DNA of 17,773 nucleotides from the NCBI GenBank assembly GCA_944391895.1, contig CALXVF010000006.1, forward strand, positions 1 to 17,773, written 5' to 3'. The stretch comes from an uncultured Clostridia bacterium (GTDB lineage Bacteria; Bacillota; Clostridia; TANB77; CAG-508). Below the pieces are notes generated by a model, which saw only the letters and a list, made by a program, of their open reading frames with translations, had not been told where the DNA came from and searched no databases. Below, one piece after another: positions 7,755-14,708 of this stretch (its first letter is position 1; each line of letters opens with the position of its first letter). Position numbers and translations under genes: made by a program.

Positions 7755-8724
7755 AATTTATATGTTTTATAGTATTAAAATATTCAATTAAAGTATTTTT
7801 TACTTCCTTCTCTGTTTCCAGCTGATTAACTTTATTTCTTACTTCTGATGCCATTGGAAGTCCTTTTAAATAATAGCAAATATGCTTTCTCATTTCTTTT
7901 ATTCCAATATTTTCTCCTTTTTCTTTAACTTCTAAGTCTATATGTTTAAATATTATTTCTATCCTTTCTTCATTAGTTATTTCTCTAATAGTTCCATTTG
8001 TTAAATAATCTTTTATTTGTTCTAATAGCCATGGATTTCCTAAAGTGGCTCTTCCTACCATTATTCCATCACATTTTGTATACTCGATTATTTTTTTAGC
8101 ATCTTCTGGAGTTTTTATATCTCCATTTCCTATAACAGGTATTTTGACTTTTTCTTTGACTTTTTTAATTATATCCCAATCTGCTACTCCTGTATAAAAT
8201 TCACTTCTTGTTCTTCCATGCACTGTTATAGCTTTTGCTCCTGCCTCTTCTATAATTTGAGCTGCTTCAAGAGCAACTATATGCTCATTATCCCAACCTT
8301 TTCTAATTTTTACTGTAACAGGGACTTCTGAAGCTTCTACTACTGCTTTTGTTATTTCTCTTACTTTTTTCAAGTCTAACAATAATCTACTGCCGTCTCC
8401 ATTCTTTACTACTTTAGGTGCTGGACATCCCATATTTATATCTACTATATCTGCTATTTTACTAACATAGCTAGCTGCATATTTCATTGCTTCAACATCA
8501 CTTCCAAAGATTTGAGCAGAGATAGGTCTTGTTTCACCTTCCATGTTTAATAGCTTTTTGGTTTTATCATCATTATATTGCAAAGCTTTACTACTAACCA
8601 TTTCTGTTACTACTAGACCTGGTTTATATATTTCGCAAATGCGTCTAAATGGCAGGTCTGTTAACCCTGCCATTGGTGCTAGTATTACATTATTTTTTAA
8701 TTCTACATTTCCTATTCTTAGCAT
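7753..8724 (-). CDS. dusB: tRNA-dihydrouridine synthase (DusB type)
   Basis: A 323-residue FMN-dependent enzyme that reduces specific uridines in tRNA to dihydrouridine. The TIM-barrel motifs appear in order: APMAGLTDLPFRRIC (16-30), VTEMVSSKAL, AQIFGSD, and NMGCPAPKV, whose Cys100 is the catalytic acid. They continue with VTVKIRKGWD, ITVHGRTRSEFYTG, PVIGNGDI and IMVGRATLGNPW, the last two for phosphate/FMN binding. Length and motifs fit the DusB branch found in Firmicutes. It starts 9 bases after the rodA stop and is the last gene of the operon, with a hairpin at its stop codon. Substrate position on the tRNA cannot be read from the sequence. Confidence 0.95.
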   Translation of the reverse strand: MLRIGNVELKNNVILAPMAGLTDLPFRRICEIYKPGLVVTEMVSSKALQYNDDKTKKLLNMEGETRPISAQIFGSDVEAMKYAASYVSKIADIVDINMGCPAPKVVKNGDGSRLLLDLKKVREITKAVVEASEVPVTVKIRKGWDNEHIVALEAAQIIEEAGAKAITVHGRTRSEFYTGVADWDIIKKVKEKVKIPVIGNGDIKTPEDAKKIIEYTKCDGIMVGRATLGNPWLLEQIKDYLTNGTIREITNEERIEIIFKHIDLEVKEKGENIGIKEMRKHICYYLKGLPMASEVRNKVNQLETEKEVKNTLIEYFNTIKHIN

Positions 8725-8733
8725 TTATTCTTC

Positions 8734-9843
8734 CTATTCTTCCATAAATATTGCTTTTTGTCTTCTTCCACTAATATTTAATAATAATGCTATCATTATT
8801 AAATTGCAAAGTAAAGAACTTCCTCCATAACTAACGAAAGGTAATGGTACACCTGTTATTGGTAATAATCCAATTGTCATTCCTATATTTTCAGTCATAT
8901 GAAATAAGAATATCCCTGCTATACCAGTAGCTATATATGAACCGAGATTGTCTTTCGCTGTTTTTGCAACATATATTGCTTTTGTTATCAGAACAACATA
9001 TAGCACTATTATTGCAGCAGCTACTAAAAATCCCATTTCCTCTCCAATTACTGAATATATGAAGTCTGTAGTTTTTGGACTTAAATATCCAAGTTGAGTT
9101 TGGTTTCCTTTTAATAATCCCATTCCAAATAATTGCCCTGCTCCTATTGCTAGTTTAGATTGTGTCAAGTTATATCCTGCTCCTCTAGGATCTAAGTCTT
9201 GATTCAAAAATACATCTATTCTTTGTTTTGCATGGTCTGGTAATACAAAAAAGTAAAGTACGGGCAATGTAATTGCAACTATTAAAATACCTGCTATAAT
9301 GTATTTTTTATCTATTCCTGCTACAAATAACATTGCTAAAAATGCTACTAAAAATGCTAGTGCTGTTCCATAGTCTGGTTGTTTTATAATTAATAGTACA
9401 GGAACTGCCAATATGCCAATTAGCATAAGTAATCTAGTTGGTCTACTTATTTCTTTTTTTCCCTTAGCCACCATTTTTGACATTACTAGTGCTAATAGAA
9501 TTATTACAAATATTTTTGTGAATTCAGCAGGTTGAAAAGAAGCTCCTCCTAAATTGTACCAGCTAGTCGCTCCATTTATTGGCTCTGTAAACAATACTCC
9601 CACTAGCAATATAATCATTGCTACATAAAATACTGGAGATATTTTTGCAATTGTTTCATAATCTATTAATGTAACAACAACTACAAATGGTATACTTACT
9701 CCTATCCATAATATTTGTTTTTTAAACTCATCATATTCCGCATTCTGAGTTGCTGAAAAGAGTGCAATCAATCCTATTATAATTAATAGGATTGTACACA
9801 CTAAAATTGACCATTCTATATTCTTAGATAATCTTTTTTTCAT
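8734..9843 (-). CDS. rodA: SEDS-family peptidoglycan glycosyltransferase, RodA type
   Basis: A 369-residue polytopic membrane protein with about ten membrane segments. SEDS proteins polymerise lipid II into glycan strands, and RodA does this for side-wall elongation together with a class B PBP. Family motifs: INGATSWYNLGGASFQPAEF (88-107), KQPDYGTAL, PRGAGYNLTQSKLAIGAG, LSPKTTDFIYSVIGEE with the essential Asp at 260, and LPITGVPLPFVSYGGSS near the end. The context with minD/minE favours RodA over FtsW or SpoVE. It follows minE by 8 bases and precedes dusB by 9, so translation is probably coupled. No PBP2 or mre genes are in the window. Confidence 0.93.
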   Translation of the reverse strand: MKKRLSKNIEWSILVCTILLIIIGLIALFSATQNAEYDEFKKQILWIGVSIPFVVVVTLIDYETIAKISPVFYVAMIILLVGVLFTEPINGATSWYNLGGASFQPAEFTKIFVIILLALVMSKMVAKGKKEISRPTRLLMLIGILAVPVLLIIKQPDYGTALAFLVAFLAMLFVAGIDKKYIIAGILIVAITLPVLYFFVLPDHAKQRIDVFLNQDLDPRGAGYNLTQSKLAIGAGQLFGMGLLKGNQTQLGYLSPKTTDFIYSVIGEEMGFLVAAAIIVLYVVLITKAIYVAKTAKDNLGSYIATGIAGIFLFHMTENIGMTIGLLPITGVPLPFVSYGGSSLLCNLIMIALLLNISGRRQKAIFMEE

Positions 9844-9851
9844 CTTTTCCT

Positions 9852-10406
9852 CTATTTCTTCTTATTTAACTTTTTAGCTTTTGTGTCTTGGTTGTCTTGT
9901 GTTGACTCCTCATTTCCTAGAGAATTTTCTTCGACTTTTTCATTTTTCTTTTCTATAACTTCTTCTTTTTCCTCTACTACTATTTCTTCATCTATGTTAT
10001 TATTTTCCTCTTTTTCTTCTTTATTCTCATTTTCATTATTTTCTTCTTTTGTTTCAGAAGTTTTCTCTACTTGTTCTTTATCTTCACTTACTTCTTTTTT
10101 ATTTTCGTTTTTTATACTTTTAATAGGAATATTTGCATATAATGCTGGGGCACCTGTTGTACCGTCACTATTTTGCTTGTTAGTTAGTCTAACATCTATA
10201 TCTCCTTCATCTACGTCTATATATTTTTTTATTACGTCTATTATTTCTTGTCTCATCATATCTAAAAAGTCTGCTGATACATTTGCTCTATCTTGCATTA
10301 GTACTAAATGTAACCTTTCTTTTGCTTCATCTTTATTAGTTTTATTTTCTATTTGTCCATCTTTTTTACCTATTTTCTTTAAAAAACCTATAAAGTTTTC
10401 AAACAT
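9852..10406 (-). CDS. minE: Cell division topological specificity factor MinE with a long acidic C-terminal tail
   Basis: MinE stimulates the MinD ATPase and drives Min oscillation or polar restriction. The N-terminal MFENFIGFLKK is the amphipathic membrane-targeting segment. EAKERLHLVLMQDR (27-40) is the MinD-contact helix region. DFLDMMRQEIIDVIKKYI followed by DVDEGDIDVRL form the dimerisation domain, which ends near residue 98. The typical protein (about 88-95 residues) would stop here. This one continues for about 85 more residues of Glu/Lys/Asn-rich low-complexity sequence. A start at 10421 is open, but GGAGG lies between it and the ATG at 10406 at an 8-base spacing, so 10406 is the better start. 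It is 21 bases after minD and 8 before rodA. Confidence 0.93.
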   Translation of the reverse strand: MFENFIGFLKKIGKKDGQIENKTNKDEAKERLHLVLMQDRANVSADFLDMMRQEIIDVIKKYIDVDEGDIDVRLTNKQNSDGTTGAPALYANIPIKSIKNENKKEVSEDKEQVEKTSETKEENNENENKEEKEENNNIDEEIVVEEKEEVIEKKNEKVEENSLGNEESTQDNQDTKAKKLNKKK

Positions 10407-10427
10407 TCCTATTTCCTCCATTGCTAA

Positions 10428-11222
10428 TTATTTTTTTAAAGCTTTTTTAAATTTATCAAAGAAGCCTTCTTTCTTTCTTCCTGGTATTGTGACTTCAACA
10501 TTTTCACCTAGTATTCTTCTTGCAATTTCTACATAAGCTCTACCTGATGGTGCTTTCTTGTTTGATACGGCTGGTTCACCTTTATTTGTTTGCGTAATTA
10601 TATATTCGTCTTCTGGTACCACACCTATTAAATCTATTGATAATAAGTCTAAAATATCCTCAACATCCATCATTTCTCCTCTTTTTACCATTTCTGGTCT
10701 TAGACGGTTTATAACCAATTCTGGATTTCTAATTTCAGACGCTTCTAATAACCCTATTATTCTATCTGCATCACGTATTGAAGAAATTTCAGCGTTTGTT
10801 ACAACAATAGCTCTATCTGCTCCTGCAATAGCATTTTTGAATCCTTGCTCTATTCCTGCAGGACAGTCTATTAAAATAAAATCAAATTCTTCTTTTAACT
10901 TCATTGTTAAATCTCTCATTTGTTCTTCATTTACTGCACTTTTGTCTCTAGTTTGGGCTGCTGGTAATAAAAATAAATCTGTGAATCTTTTATCTTTTAT
11001 TAAGGCTTGTCTTAATTTACATTTTCCTTCTACAACATCAACTATGTCGTATACGATTCTATTTTCTAGTCCCATTACGACATCAAGGTTTCTTAAGCCT
11101 ATATCTGTATCTACAAGTACAACTTTTTTGCCTCTTAACGCTAATGCTGCACCTACGTTTGCAGTTGTTGTAGTTTTGCCAACACCACCTTTTCCTGATG
11201 TTATGACTATAACTTCACCCAT
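10428..11222 (-). CDS. minD: Septum site-determining ATPase MinD
   Basis: A 264-residue ParA/MinD-type ATPase that cycles on and off the membrane to position the division site. The deviant Walker A KGGVGKTT (11-18) is complete. Switch I follows as DTDIGLRNLD and switch II as DCPAGIEQGF. VINRLRPEMVKRGEMM and the C-terminal amphipathic helix GFFDKFKKALKK, which binds membrane when MinD is ATP-bound, complete the family pattern. AAGGAGG precedes the ATG. It is the first gene of a minD-minE-rodA-dusB operon. In many Clostridia minC lies directly upstream, but here that position holds a hairpin element and an SSB-like gene. Confidence 0.97.
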   Translation of the reverse strand: MGEVIVITSGKGGVGKTTTTANVGAALALRGKKVVLVDTDIGLRNLDVVMGLENRIVYDIVDVVEGKCKLRQALIKDKRFTDLFLLPAAQTRDKSAVNEEQMRDLTMKLKEEFDFILIDCPAGIEQGFKNAIAGADRAIVVTNAEISSIRDADRIIGLLEASEIRNPELVINRLRPEMVKRGEMMDVEDILDLLSIDLIGVVPEDEYIITQTNKGEPAVSNKKAPSGRAYVEIARRILGENVEVTIPGRKKEGFFDKFKKALKK

Positions 11223-11259
11223 AACTTTCCTCCTTGTAACATTTTAACAATTCTACTAT

Positions 11260-11288
11260 ATTATATTGAGATTTTGCGTAAAAGTCAA
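11260..11288 (-). promoter_or_regulatory. Promoter of the minD operon
   Basis: On the minus strand TTGACT (11283-11288), a 17-base spacer, and consensus TATAAT (11260-11265). The predicted leader to the MinD start is about 30 bases and contains AAGGAGG. Confidence 0.8.
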
Positions 11289-11310
11289 TCTATATACGGC
11301 AAAAATCTCA
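11267..11310. repeat. Inverted repeat straddling the minD promoter
   Basis: TGAGATTTT (11267-11275) and AAAATCTCA (11302-11310) are perfect 9-base arms flanking the -35 box. One arm lies in the -35/-10 spacer and the other 14 bases upstream of the -35. It could be a two-site operator or a hairpin at the end of upstream transcription. Confidence 0.4.
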
Positions 11311-11321
11311 AAAAATAAAAG

Positions 11322-11402
11322 ATTGTATATTAAAGATTTTTTGCCACTTGCTGTCACTTACGCTCCAAACTGCTCGTGGCTACAAAATCTTTAATATACA
11401 AT
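11322..11402. terminator. 81-base long hairpin after the SSB-like gene (hairpin element 3)
   Basis: Perfect 19-base outer arms, ATTGTATATTAAAGATTTT (11322-11340) and its complement (11384-11402). A second stem, GCCAC (11343-11347) / GTGGC (11376-11380), lies inside, with a GC-rich tip holding TACGCTCCAAAC (11359-11370). It lies just downstream of the minus-strand SSB-like gene and upstream of the minD promoter, so it probably ends SSB transcription. The outer arm starts with the same ATTGTATATT as element 2, and the tip shares 12 bases with it. Confidence 0.7.
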
Positions 11403-11430
11403 TATAAAATACATTTTTAGTTTTATATTA

Positions 11431-12129
11431 TTATTCTGCAGCAGCTTCGTTATTTTCTGCTACTTCTTCGTTCTCATTATCTTGTTTTTCAATTACTTCT
11501 AAATTAGAAATTGATACTTCATAAGCTACTTTTTGTTCAACTGTTCCATCTTCATATTTCTTTTCATAGCTTCTTGATTGAACTCTACCTGTTACTTTTA
11601 CTTCTGTTCCAACTTCCATTTTAGAACAAAATCTAGCATTTCTTCCCCATGTAATACATGGAATATAATCAGATTTGTTGTATGCTCTGTTAACAGCTAA
11701 AAGTACGTCTGCAATTTCTCTTCCAAATGGTGTTTGTCTATAAATAGGTGTTTTACAAATGTAACCTACTAAAACAACTTCATTTGATACTAGCTCTTTA
11801 CTAGCTACTATTTCTTCTTCTTGATTTGGTAAAAATTCTATGTCTTTTGCAAACACAGTTAAAATCAATCTGTTCTTTTCATTTTCATAACTGTTATATG
11901 ATCTAAATTGACCTATTATTCTTATCTTCTTTCCAACTGTCAATTCGTCATCTTTGAATAATCTTTCTGAAATTGTTATAGGAATATTATCAGCATTTCC
12001 ACTTAAACGTGGTACACTTAAATTAAAAGTATAAAATTTTTCCCCATAAATTTCATGACTAAATTCCTTTTCATCTGTAATCTTTCCTACCAATACTAAA
12101 TGGTTATTATCAGCAAAATTTGTTTCCAA
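11431..12129 (-). CDS. Single-strand DNA-binding protein with two OB folds in tandem
   Basis: A 232-residue protein read as two SSB-type OB domains: residues 1-105 (HLVLVGKITDEKEFSHEIYG...ILTVFAKDIEFL) and about 112-215 (EVVLVGYICKTPIYRQTPFG, then VLLAVNRAYNKSDYIPCITW). The second repeat is closer to canonical bacterial SSB (parental xTPxG, aVNR, ITWGRNARF). It ends in an acidic, Ala-rich tail without the DDDIPF-like tip by which SSB recruits repair and replication proteins, so it is probably a specialised SSB and not the main replication SSB. The start is a TTG with AAGGAGG eight bases upstream; no ATG fits better. It has its own promoter and is followed by hairpin element 3. Confidence 0.8.
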   Translation of the reverse strand: METNFADNNHLVLVGKITDEKEFSHEIYGEKFYTFNLSVPRLSGNADNIPITISERLFKDDELTVGKKIRIIGQFRSYNSYENEKNRLILTVFAKDIEFLPNQEEEIVASKELVSNEVVLVGYICKTPIYRQTPFGREIADVLLAVNRAYNKSDYIPCITWGRNARFCSKMEVGTEVKVTGRVQSRSYEKKYEDGTVEQKVAYEVSISNLEVIEKQDNENEEVAENNEAAAE

Positions 12130-12206
12130 TTTACTTTCCTCCTTAATTATTCTTGTGTATCTTATTCATCTAATTAAAATTTTAGAATACTTATGCGCTA
12201 TATCCT

Positions 12207-12235
12207 ATTATACAACACTTTTTTTAATTTGTCTA
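12207..12235 (-). promoter_or_regulatory. Promoter of the SSB-like gene
   Basis: On the minus strand TAGACA (12230-12235, five of six consensus bases), 17-base spacer, and TATAAT (12207-12212). The leader is about 70 bases to the TTG start. Confidence 0.7.
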
Positions 12236-12255
12236 CATAAAAAGTTGATTTTCTT

Positions 12256-12501
12256 TTATTTTTGTAACATTTTTGTAATATTTGTGCTGTTTTCATTAGG
12301 ATTTTCGCTTAAATTTAGTGATTTGCTATCTATATTATATTCATTTTTTTCAAAATTATTTGCAATTATTGAATTCGTAGAAGTTTCTATTATTTTTTCA
12401 TTTCTATTTGTTATAGCTATTGCCATTATAAATAATATCATTACAGTCCCCAATGATATTAAATAAGAGTATATTTTTTCTTTATTAAATACAACTAACA
12501 T
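12256..12501 (-). CDS. Small single-pass membrane protein, unknown function
   Basis: An 81-residue protein. A membrane segment (about residues 12-31, YLISLGTVMILFIMAIAI) follows a short basic N-terminus. The rest is a hydrophilic Asn/Ser/Glu-rich region predicted to be outside the cell or flexible. GGAGG stands seven bases before the ATG, which supports real translation. It lies downstream of murI and the zinc-ribbon membrane protein on the same strand and may share their transcript. A weak hairpin (AATAAATG 12517-12524 / CATTTATT 12531-12538) lies just before its ribosome-binding site. I do not recognise the family. The N-terminus resembles that of some clostridial cell-wall amidases, but no catalytic domain follows. 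Confidence 0.6.
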   Translation of the reverse strand: MLVVFNKEKIYSYLISLGTVMILFIMAIAITNRNEKIIETSTNSIIANNFEKNEYNIDSKSLNLSENPNENSTNITKMLQK

Positions 12502-12554
12502 AAAAATACCTCCACTAATAAATGTATATGCATTTATTGTGAAGGTTATTCCAA

Positions 12555-12980
12555 TTATTTTATTGTTTCTCTTTCATATACTTTTCCACAATTTAAACAT
12601 TTTATTTGCACTTTGTTTACTAAGTTTTTCTTTTCCTTAGTTTTATTTTTTCTAAATAGATTTTCCTTTGTAACAGTTGTTGTTCTTAACACATTTTCTG
12701 ATTTTAAATTTACTGTTGCATTCCATTTTTTGCAATACTTACAAATTCTTTGGTGGCAATCAAACCCATATAATATTAACATAAATAATATTGCTATTGG
12801 TATTAACAACAAATGATAATTTGTAATTACATATATTATAGATAGTGCGACTCCAATTATAATTGGTATTTTAAACAAAATCCAGTCTTTCCTTTTTGTG
12901 TCTTTCTCATTTTCTTTAATTTCATTTTCGCTAATATCTCTTTCTTTTATTTTCTTTACATCAATTTTAGATTTAGCCAT
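12555..12980 (-). CDS. Two-pass membrane protein with a zinc-ribbon-like Cys pattern, unknown function
   Basis: A 141-residue protein with a charged N-terminus (residues 1-33, Lys/Glu-rich). One long or two short membrane segments follow at about 35-72 (ILFKIPIIIGVALSIIYVIT, then LLLIPIAILFMLIL). The cytoplasmic C-terminal part has two CxxC knuckles, CKYC (80-83) and CLNC (128-131), separated by a Lys/Thr/Asn-rich linker, which would allow one zinc ion to be bound. It starts one base after the murI stop codon and a GAGG lies in the end of murI, so translation is probably coupled to murI. Function is not recognisable. Confidence 0.65.
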   Translation of the reverse strand: MAKSKIDVKKIKERDISENEIKENEKDTKRKDWILFKIPIIIGVALSIIYVITNYHLLLIPIAILFMLILYGFDCHQRICKYCKKWNATVNLKSENVLRTTTVTKENLFRKNKTKEKKNLVNKVQIKCLNCGKVYERETIK

Positions 12981-12981
12981 T

Positions 12982-13758
12982 CTATTTTACCTCTACTTCT
13001 TTTATTTCTATATTATGACCTAAAATTTTATTTGCCATTTGTATAAAGTTACATTCTGTATCTGTCAAATATATTTCTTCTTCTATGTTTATATTATTTT
13101 CAGATTTTTCAATGTTTTCTTCTAAATATTTAGCTATAATTTTTCCAGTGTTTATAATATCAGTTTCAGGCATTTGCTCTTTTATTATTTTTTCAAATAA
13201 TGGATAATGTGTACATCCTAATATTAAAGCATCTAATTTTGGAAAGTTATTTAAATATTCTTTTATAGTCAATTTTGCTATTTCGTTATCTGTCCATCCC
13301 TCTTCTGCCATTGGTGCTAAAAGTGGACATTCTTTATTATATACATTTATATTTTCTATTTTTTCTTTGATGCTCTTTTCCCATGTATTGCTTCTAATTG
13401 TTCCTCTTGTTGCTATTATTCCTATATTATTGTAATTTTCTTCTTGTTTTATATACTTTACTGTTGGCTCTATTATTCCTATAATTGGAACTCTGTATAT
13501 TTTTCTTACTTCTTCTAATGCTTGACTTGTAGCAGTTCCACATGCTATTATAATTAATTTTACATTATATTTTAGCAAAAATTCAATATTGTTTTTTGTT
13601 AGTTCAATTATGCTTTGTTTTGATTTTGAACCATATGGGAATTCTTTTGTATCTCCTAAATAAATTATTTTCTCATTTGGCAATTTTTTCTTAATTTCTT
13701 CGTATACAGTAAGACCTCCTACTCCTGAGTCAAACATTCCTATTGGTCTATTGTCCAT
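12982..13758 (-). CDS. murI: Glutamate racemase
   Basis: A 258-residue enzyme that converts L-glutamate to D-glutamate for peptidoglycan precursors. Motifs: IGMFDSGVGGLTV with Asp10, YLGDTKEFPYGSKS, first catalytic Cys73 in IIACGTATS, EPTV, and second catalytic Cys182 in LGCTHYPL. The residue after Cys73 is Gly where most racemases have Asn (ACNTAS); both catalytic cysteines and His184 are intact, so activity is expected. Length is normal. The ATG has AGGAGAG before it. It heads a minus-strand unit with two small membrane proteins and is divergent from a membrane-anchored protein gene, with the two promoters' -35 boxes only 16 bases apart. Confidence 0.95.
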   Translation of the reverse strand: MDNRPIGMFDSGVGGLTVYEEIKKKLPNEKIIYLGDTKEFPYGSKSKQSIIELTKNNIEFLLKYNVKLIIIACGTATSQALEEVRKIYRVPIIGIIEPTVKYIKQEENYNNIGIIATRGTIRSNTWEKSIKEKIENINVYNKECPLLAPMAEEGWTDNEIAKLTIKEYLNNFPKLDALILGCTHYPLFEKIIKEQMPETDIINTGKIIAKYLEENIEKSENNINIEEEIYLTDTECNFIQMANKILGHNIEIKEVEVK

Positions 13759-13790
13759 AATCTCTCCTCTATTTTTATTTTGCTCTATTC

Positions 13791-13819
13791 ATTATACAGT
13801 ATTTTTTTTATTTATTCAA
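13791..13819 (-). promoter_or_regulatory. Promoter of the murI unit
   Basis: On the minus strand TTGAAT (13814-13819), 17-base spacer that is mostly A, and consensus TATAAT (13791-13796). The leader to the ATG is about 30 bases. Confidence 0.75.
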
Positions 13820-13835
13820 GTTTTTGGTACTTTTA

Positions 13836-13864
13836 TTGACACTTAAAATATACTATGATATTCT
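13836..13864 (+). promoter_or_regulatory. Promoter of the divergent membrane-anchored protein gene
   Basis: Consensus TTGACA (13836-13841), 17-base spacer, TATTCT (13859-13864). Start expected near 13871, just before the GGGAG ribosome-binding site. Confidence 0.7.
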
Positions 13865-13896
13865 TTTTATAAAATAAAAAGGGAGAAAACTTGTAT

Positions 13897-14601
13897 ATGA
13901 AAAAATTTGTAGTATTGGTTATTATAATAGTATTTGTTATTTTATTTGGTATTTTGTTTTTTAAGGCTTACAAGTCTAATAAATATTCGAGTGAGAATCT
14001 TTATTCTTTAGTTCAAATGGGTATAGAAAATATGCACGATATGCAAAATGTTTGCATTGAAAGAGAAAATGAATACGGAGTTGTTAAGTTTTTTTACAAG
14101 GGGAATAAGGTGAAAGGCTTATATGATGGTACATTAGATAGTACATTAAGTTATAGCATTACAGATTTAGATGAAGGAAAGAGGTATATGGTTTTAGATG
14201 AGAAAAAGCTTATAATTATACAAAAAGAAAACAGTATTGATAAAGGTTTACAATATTTAGTTTTTAATTATCTTAATAATTTAAATGTAGAGCTTTCATA
14301 TATTAAAGATGAAAAAATTAGAGGAAAAGATTGTGTTTTCGTAAAGCAAGTAGGTTATCGTAAAACAGATGATGGTACTTTTCAAGCTGATGACGAAGCT
14401 GGAGAAGATGTTCCTGCATACTGGATAGAAAAATCAACTGGTTTTGTTCTTGGCTCTGTAATGATTAAACCAACGCAAACTAGTGCAACTCCATATGCTT
14501 GGGTAAGAAATATAACATTTGATGTAGTAAAAGATAGTGATTTTGATTTACCTACTGACTATGAAATATATGATATTACTGAATATAGTATTACAAAATA
14601 G
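13897..14601 (+). CDS. Membrane-anchored extracytoplasmic protein, possibly LolA/GerS-like
   Basis: A 234-residue protein. MKK is followed by a strongly hydrophobic segment (residues 3-24) and then an extracytoplasmic domain. The domain has repeated short beta stretches (YGVVKFFYKGNKVKGLYDG, KRYMVLDEKKLIIIQ, GKDCVFVKQVGY, PAYWIEKSTGFVLG), a pattern seen in LolA-fold and GerS-like clostridial proteins. AYWIEKSTGFVLG resembles the segment where such proteins say which state of a residue the model is fixed to, but I cannot name a ligand. No lipobox Cys follows the hydrophobic segment. A TTG at 13891 also fits, being 5 bases from GGGAG; the ATG at 13897 is 11 bases away, so the start is uncertain by two codons. 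It stands alone with its own promoter and a strong terminator. Function unknown. Confidence 0.65.
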   Translation: MKKFVVLVIIIVFVILFGILFFKAYKSNKYSSENLYSLVQMGIENMHDMQNVCIERENEYGVVKFFYKGNKVKGLYDGTLDSTLSYSITDLDEGKRYMVLDEKKLIIIQKENSIDKGLQYLVFNYLNNLNVELSYIKDEKIRGKDCVFVKQVGYRKTDDGTFQADDEAGEDVPAYWIEKSTGFVLGSVMIKPTQTSATPYAWVRNITFDVVKDSDFDLPTDYEIYDITEYSITK

Positions 14602-14616
14602 ATTATAATCATTATA

Positions 14617-14651
14617 TTATCCCCCAATTATCAAGTATAATTGGGGGATAA
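14617..14651. terminator. Strong hairpin terminator between convergent genes
   Basis: TTATCCCCCAATTA (14617-14630), seven-base loop, TAATTGGGGGATAA (14638-14651): a 14-bp perfect stem sixteen bases after the stop of the membrane-anchored protein. The T-run after it is poor on either strand. A weaker inverted repeat, GTATTTAAT (14656-14664) / ATTAAATAC (14682-14690), follows and is nearer the end of the opposing secreted-protein gene. Confidence 0.75.
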
Positions 14652-14708
14652 TTAGTATTTAATAAGATTACTAAAGCTTAATTAAATACCTTTCTGCGAG
14701 GGGTTAAA

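Noticed and set aside
9883..11247. Long plus-strand open frames opposite minE and minD (217 and 229 codons)
   Set aside because: They are antisense to clearly conserved genes, lack ribosome-binding sites, and their Ser/Phe/Leu-rich composition is what the reverse strand of Glu/Lys-rich coding sequence gives.
12155..12466. Plus-strand frame of 103 codons over the SSB-like promoter and small membrane gene
   Set aside because: It overlaps a promoter and a gene with a good ribosome-binding site on the other strand, and has no ribosome-binding site of its own.
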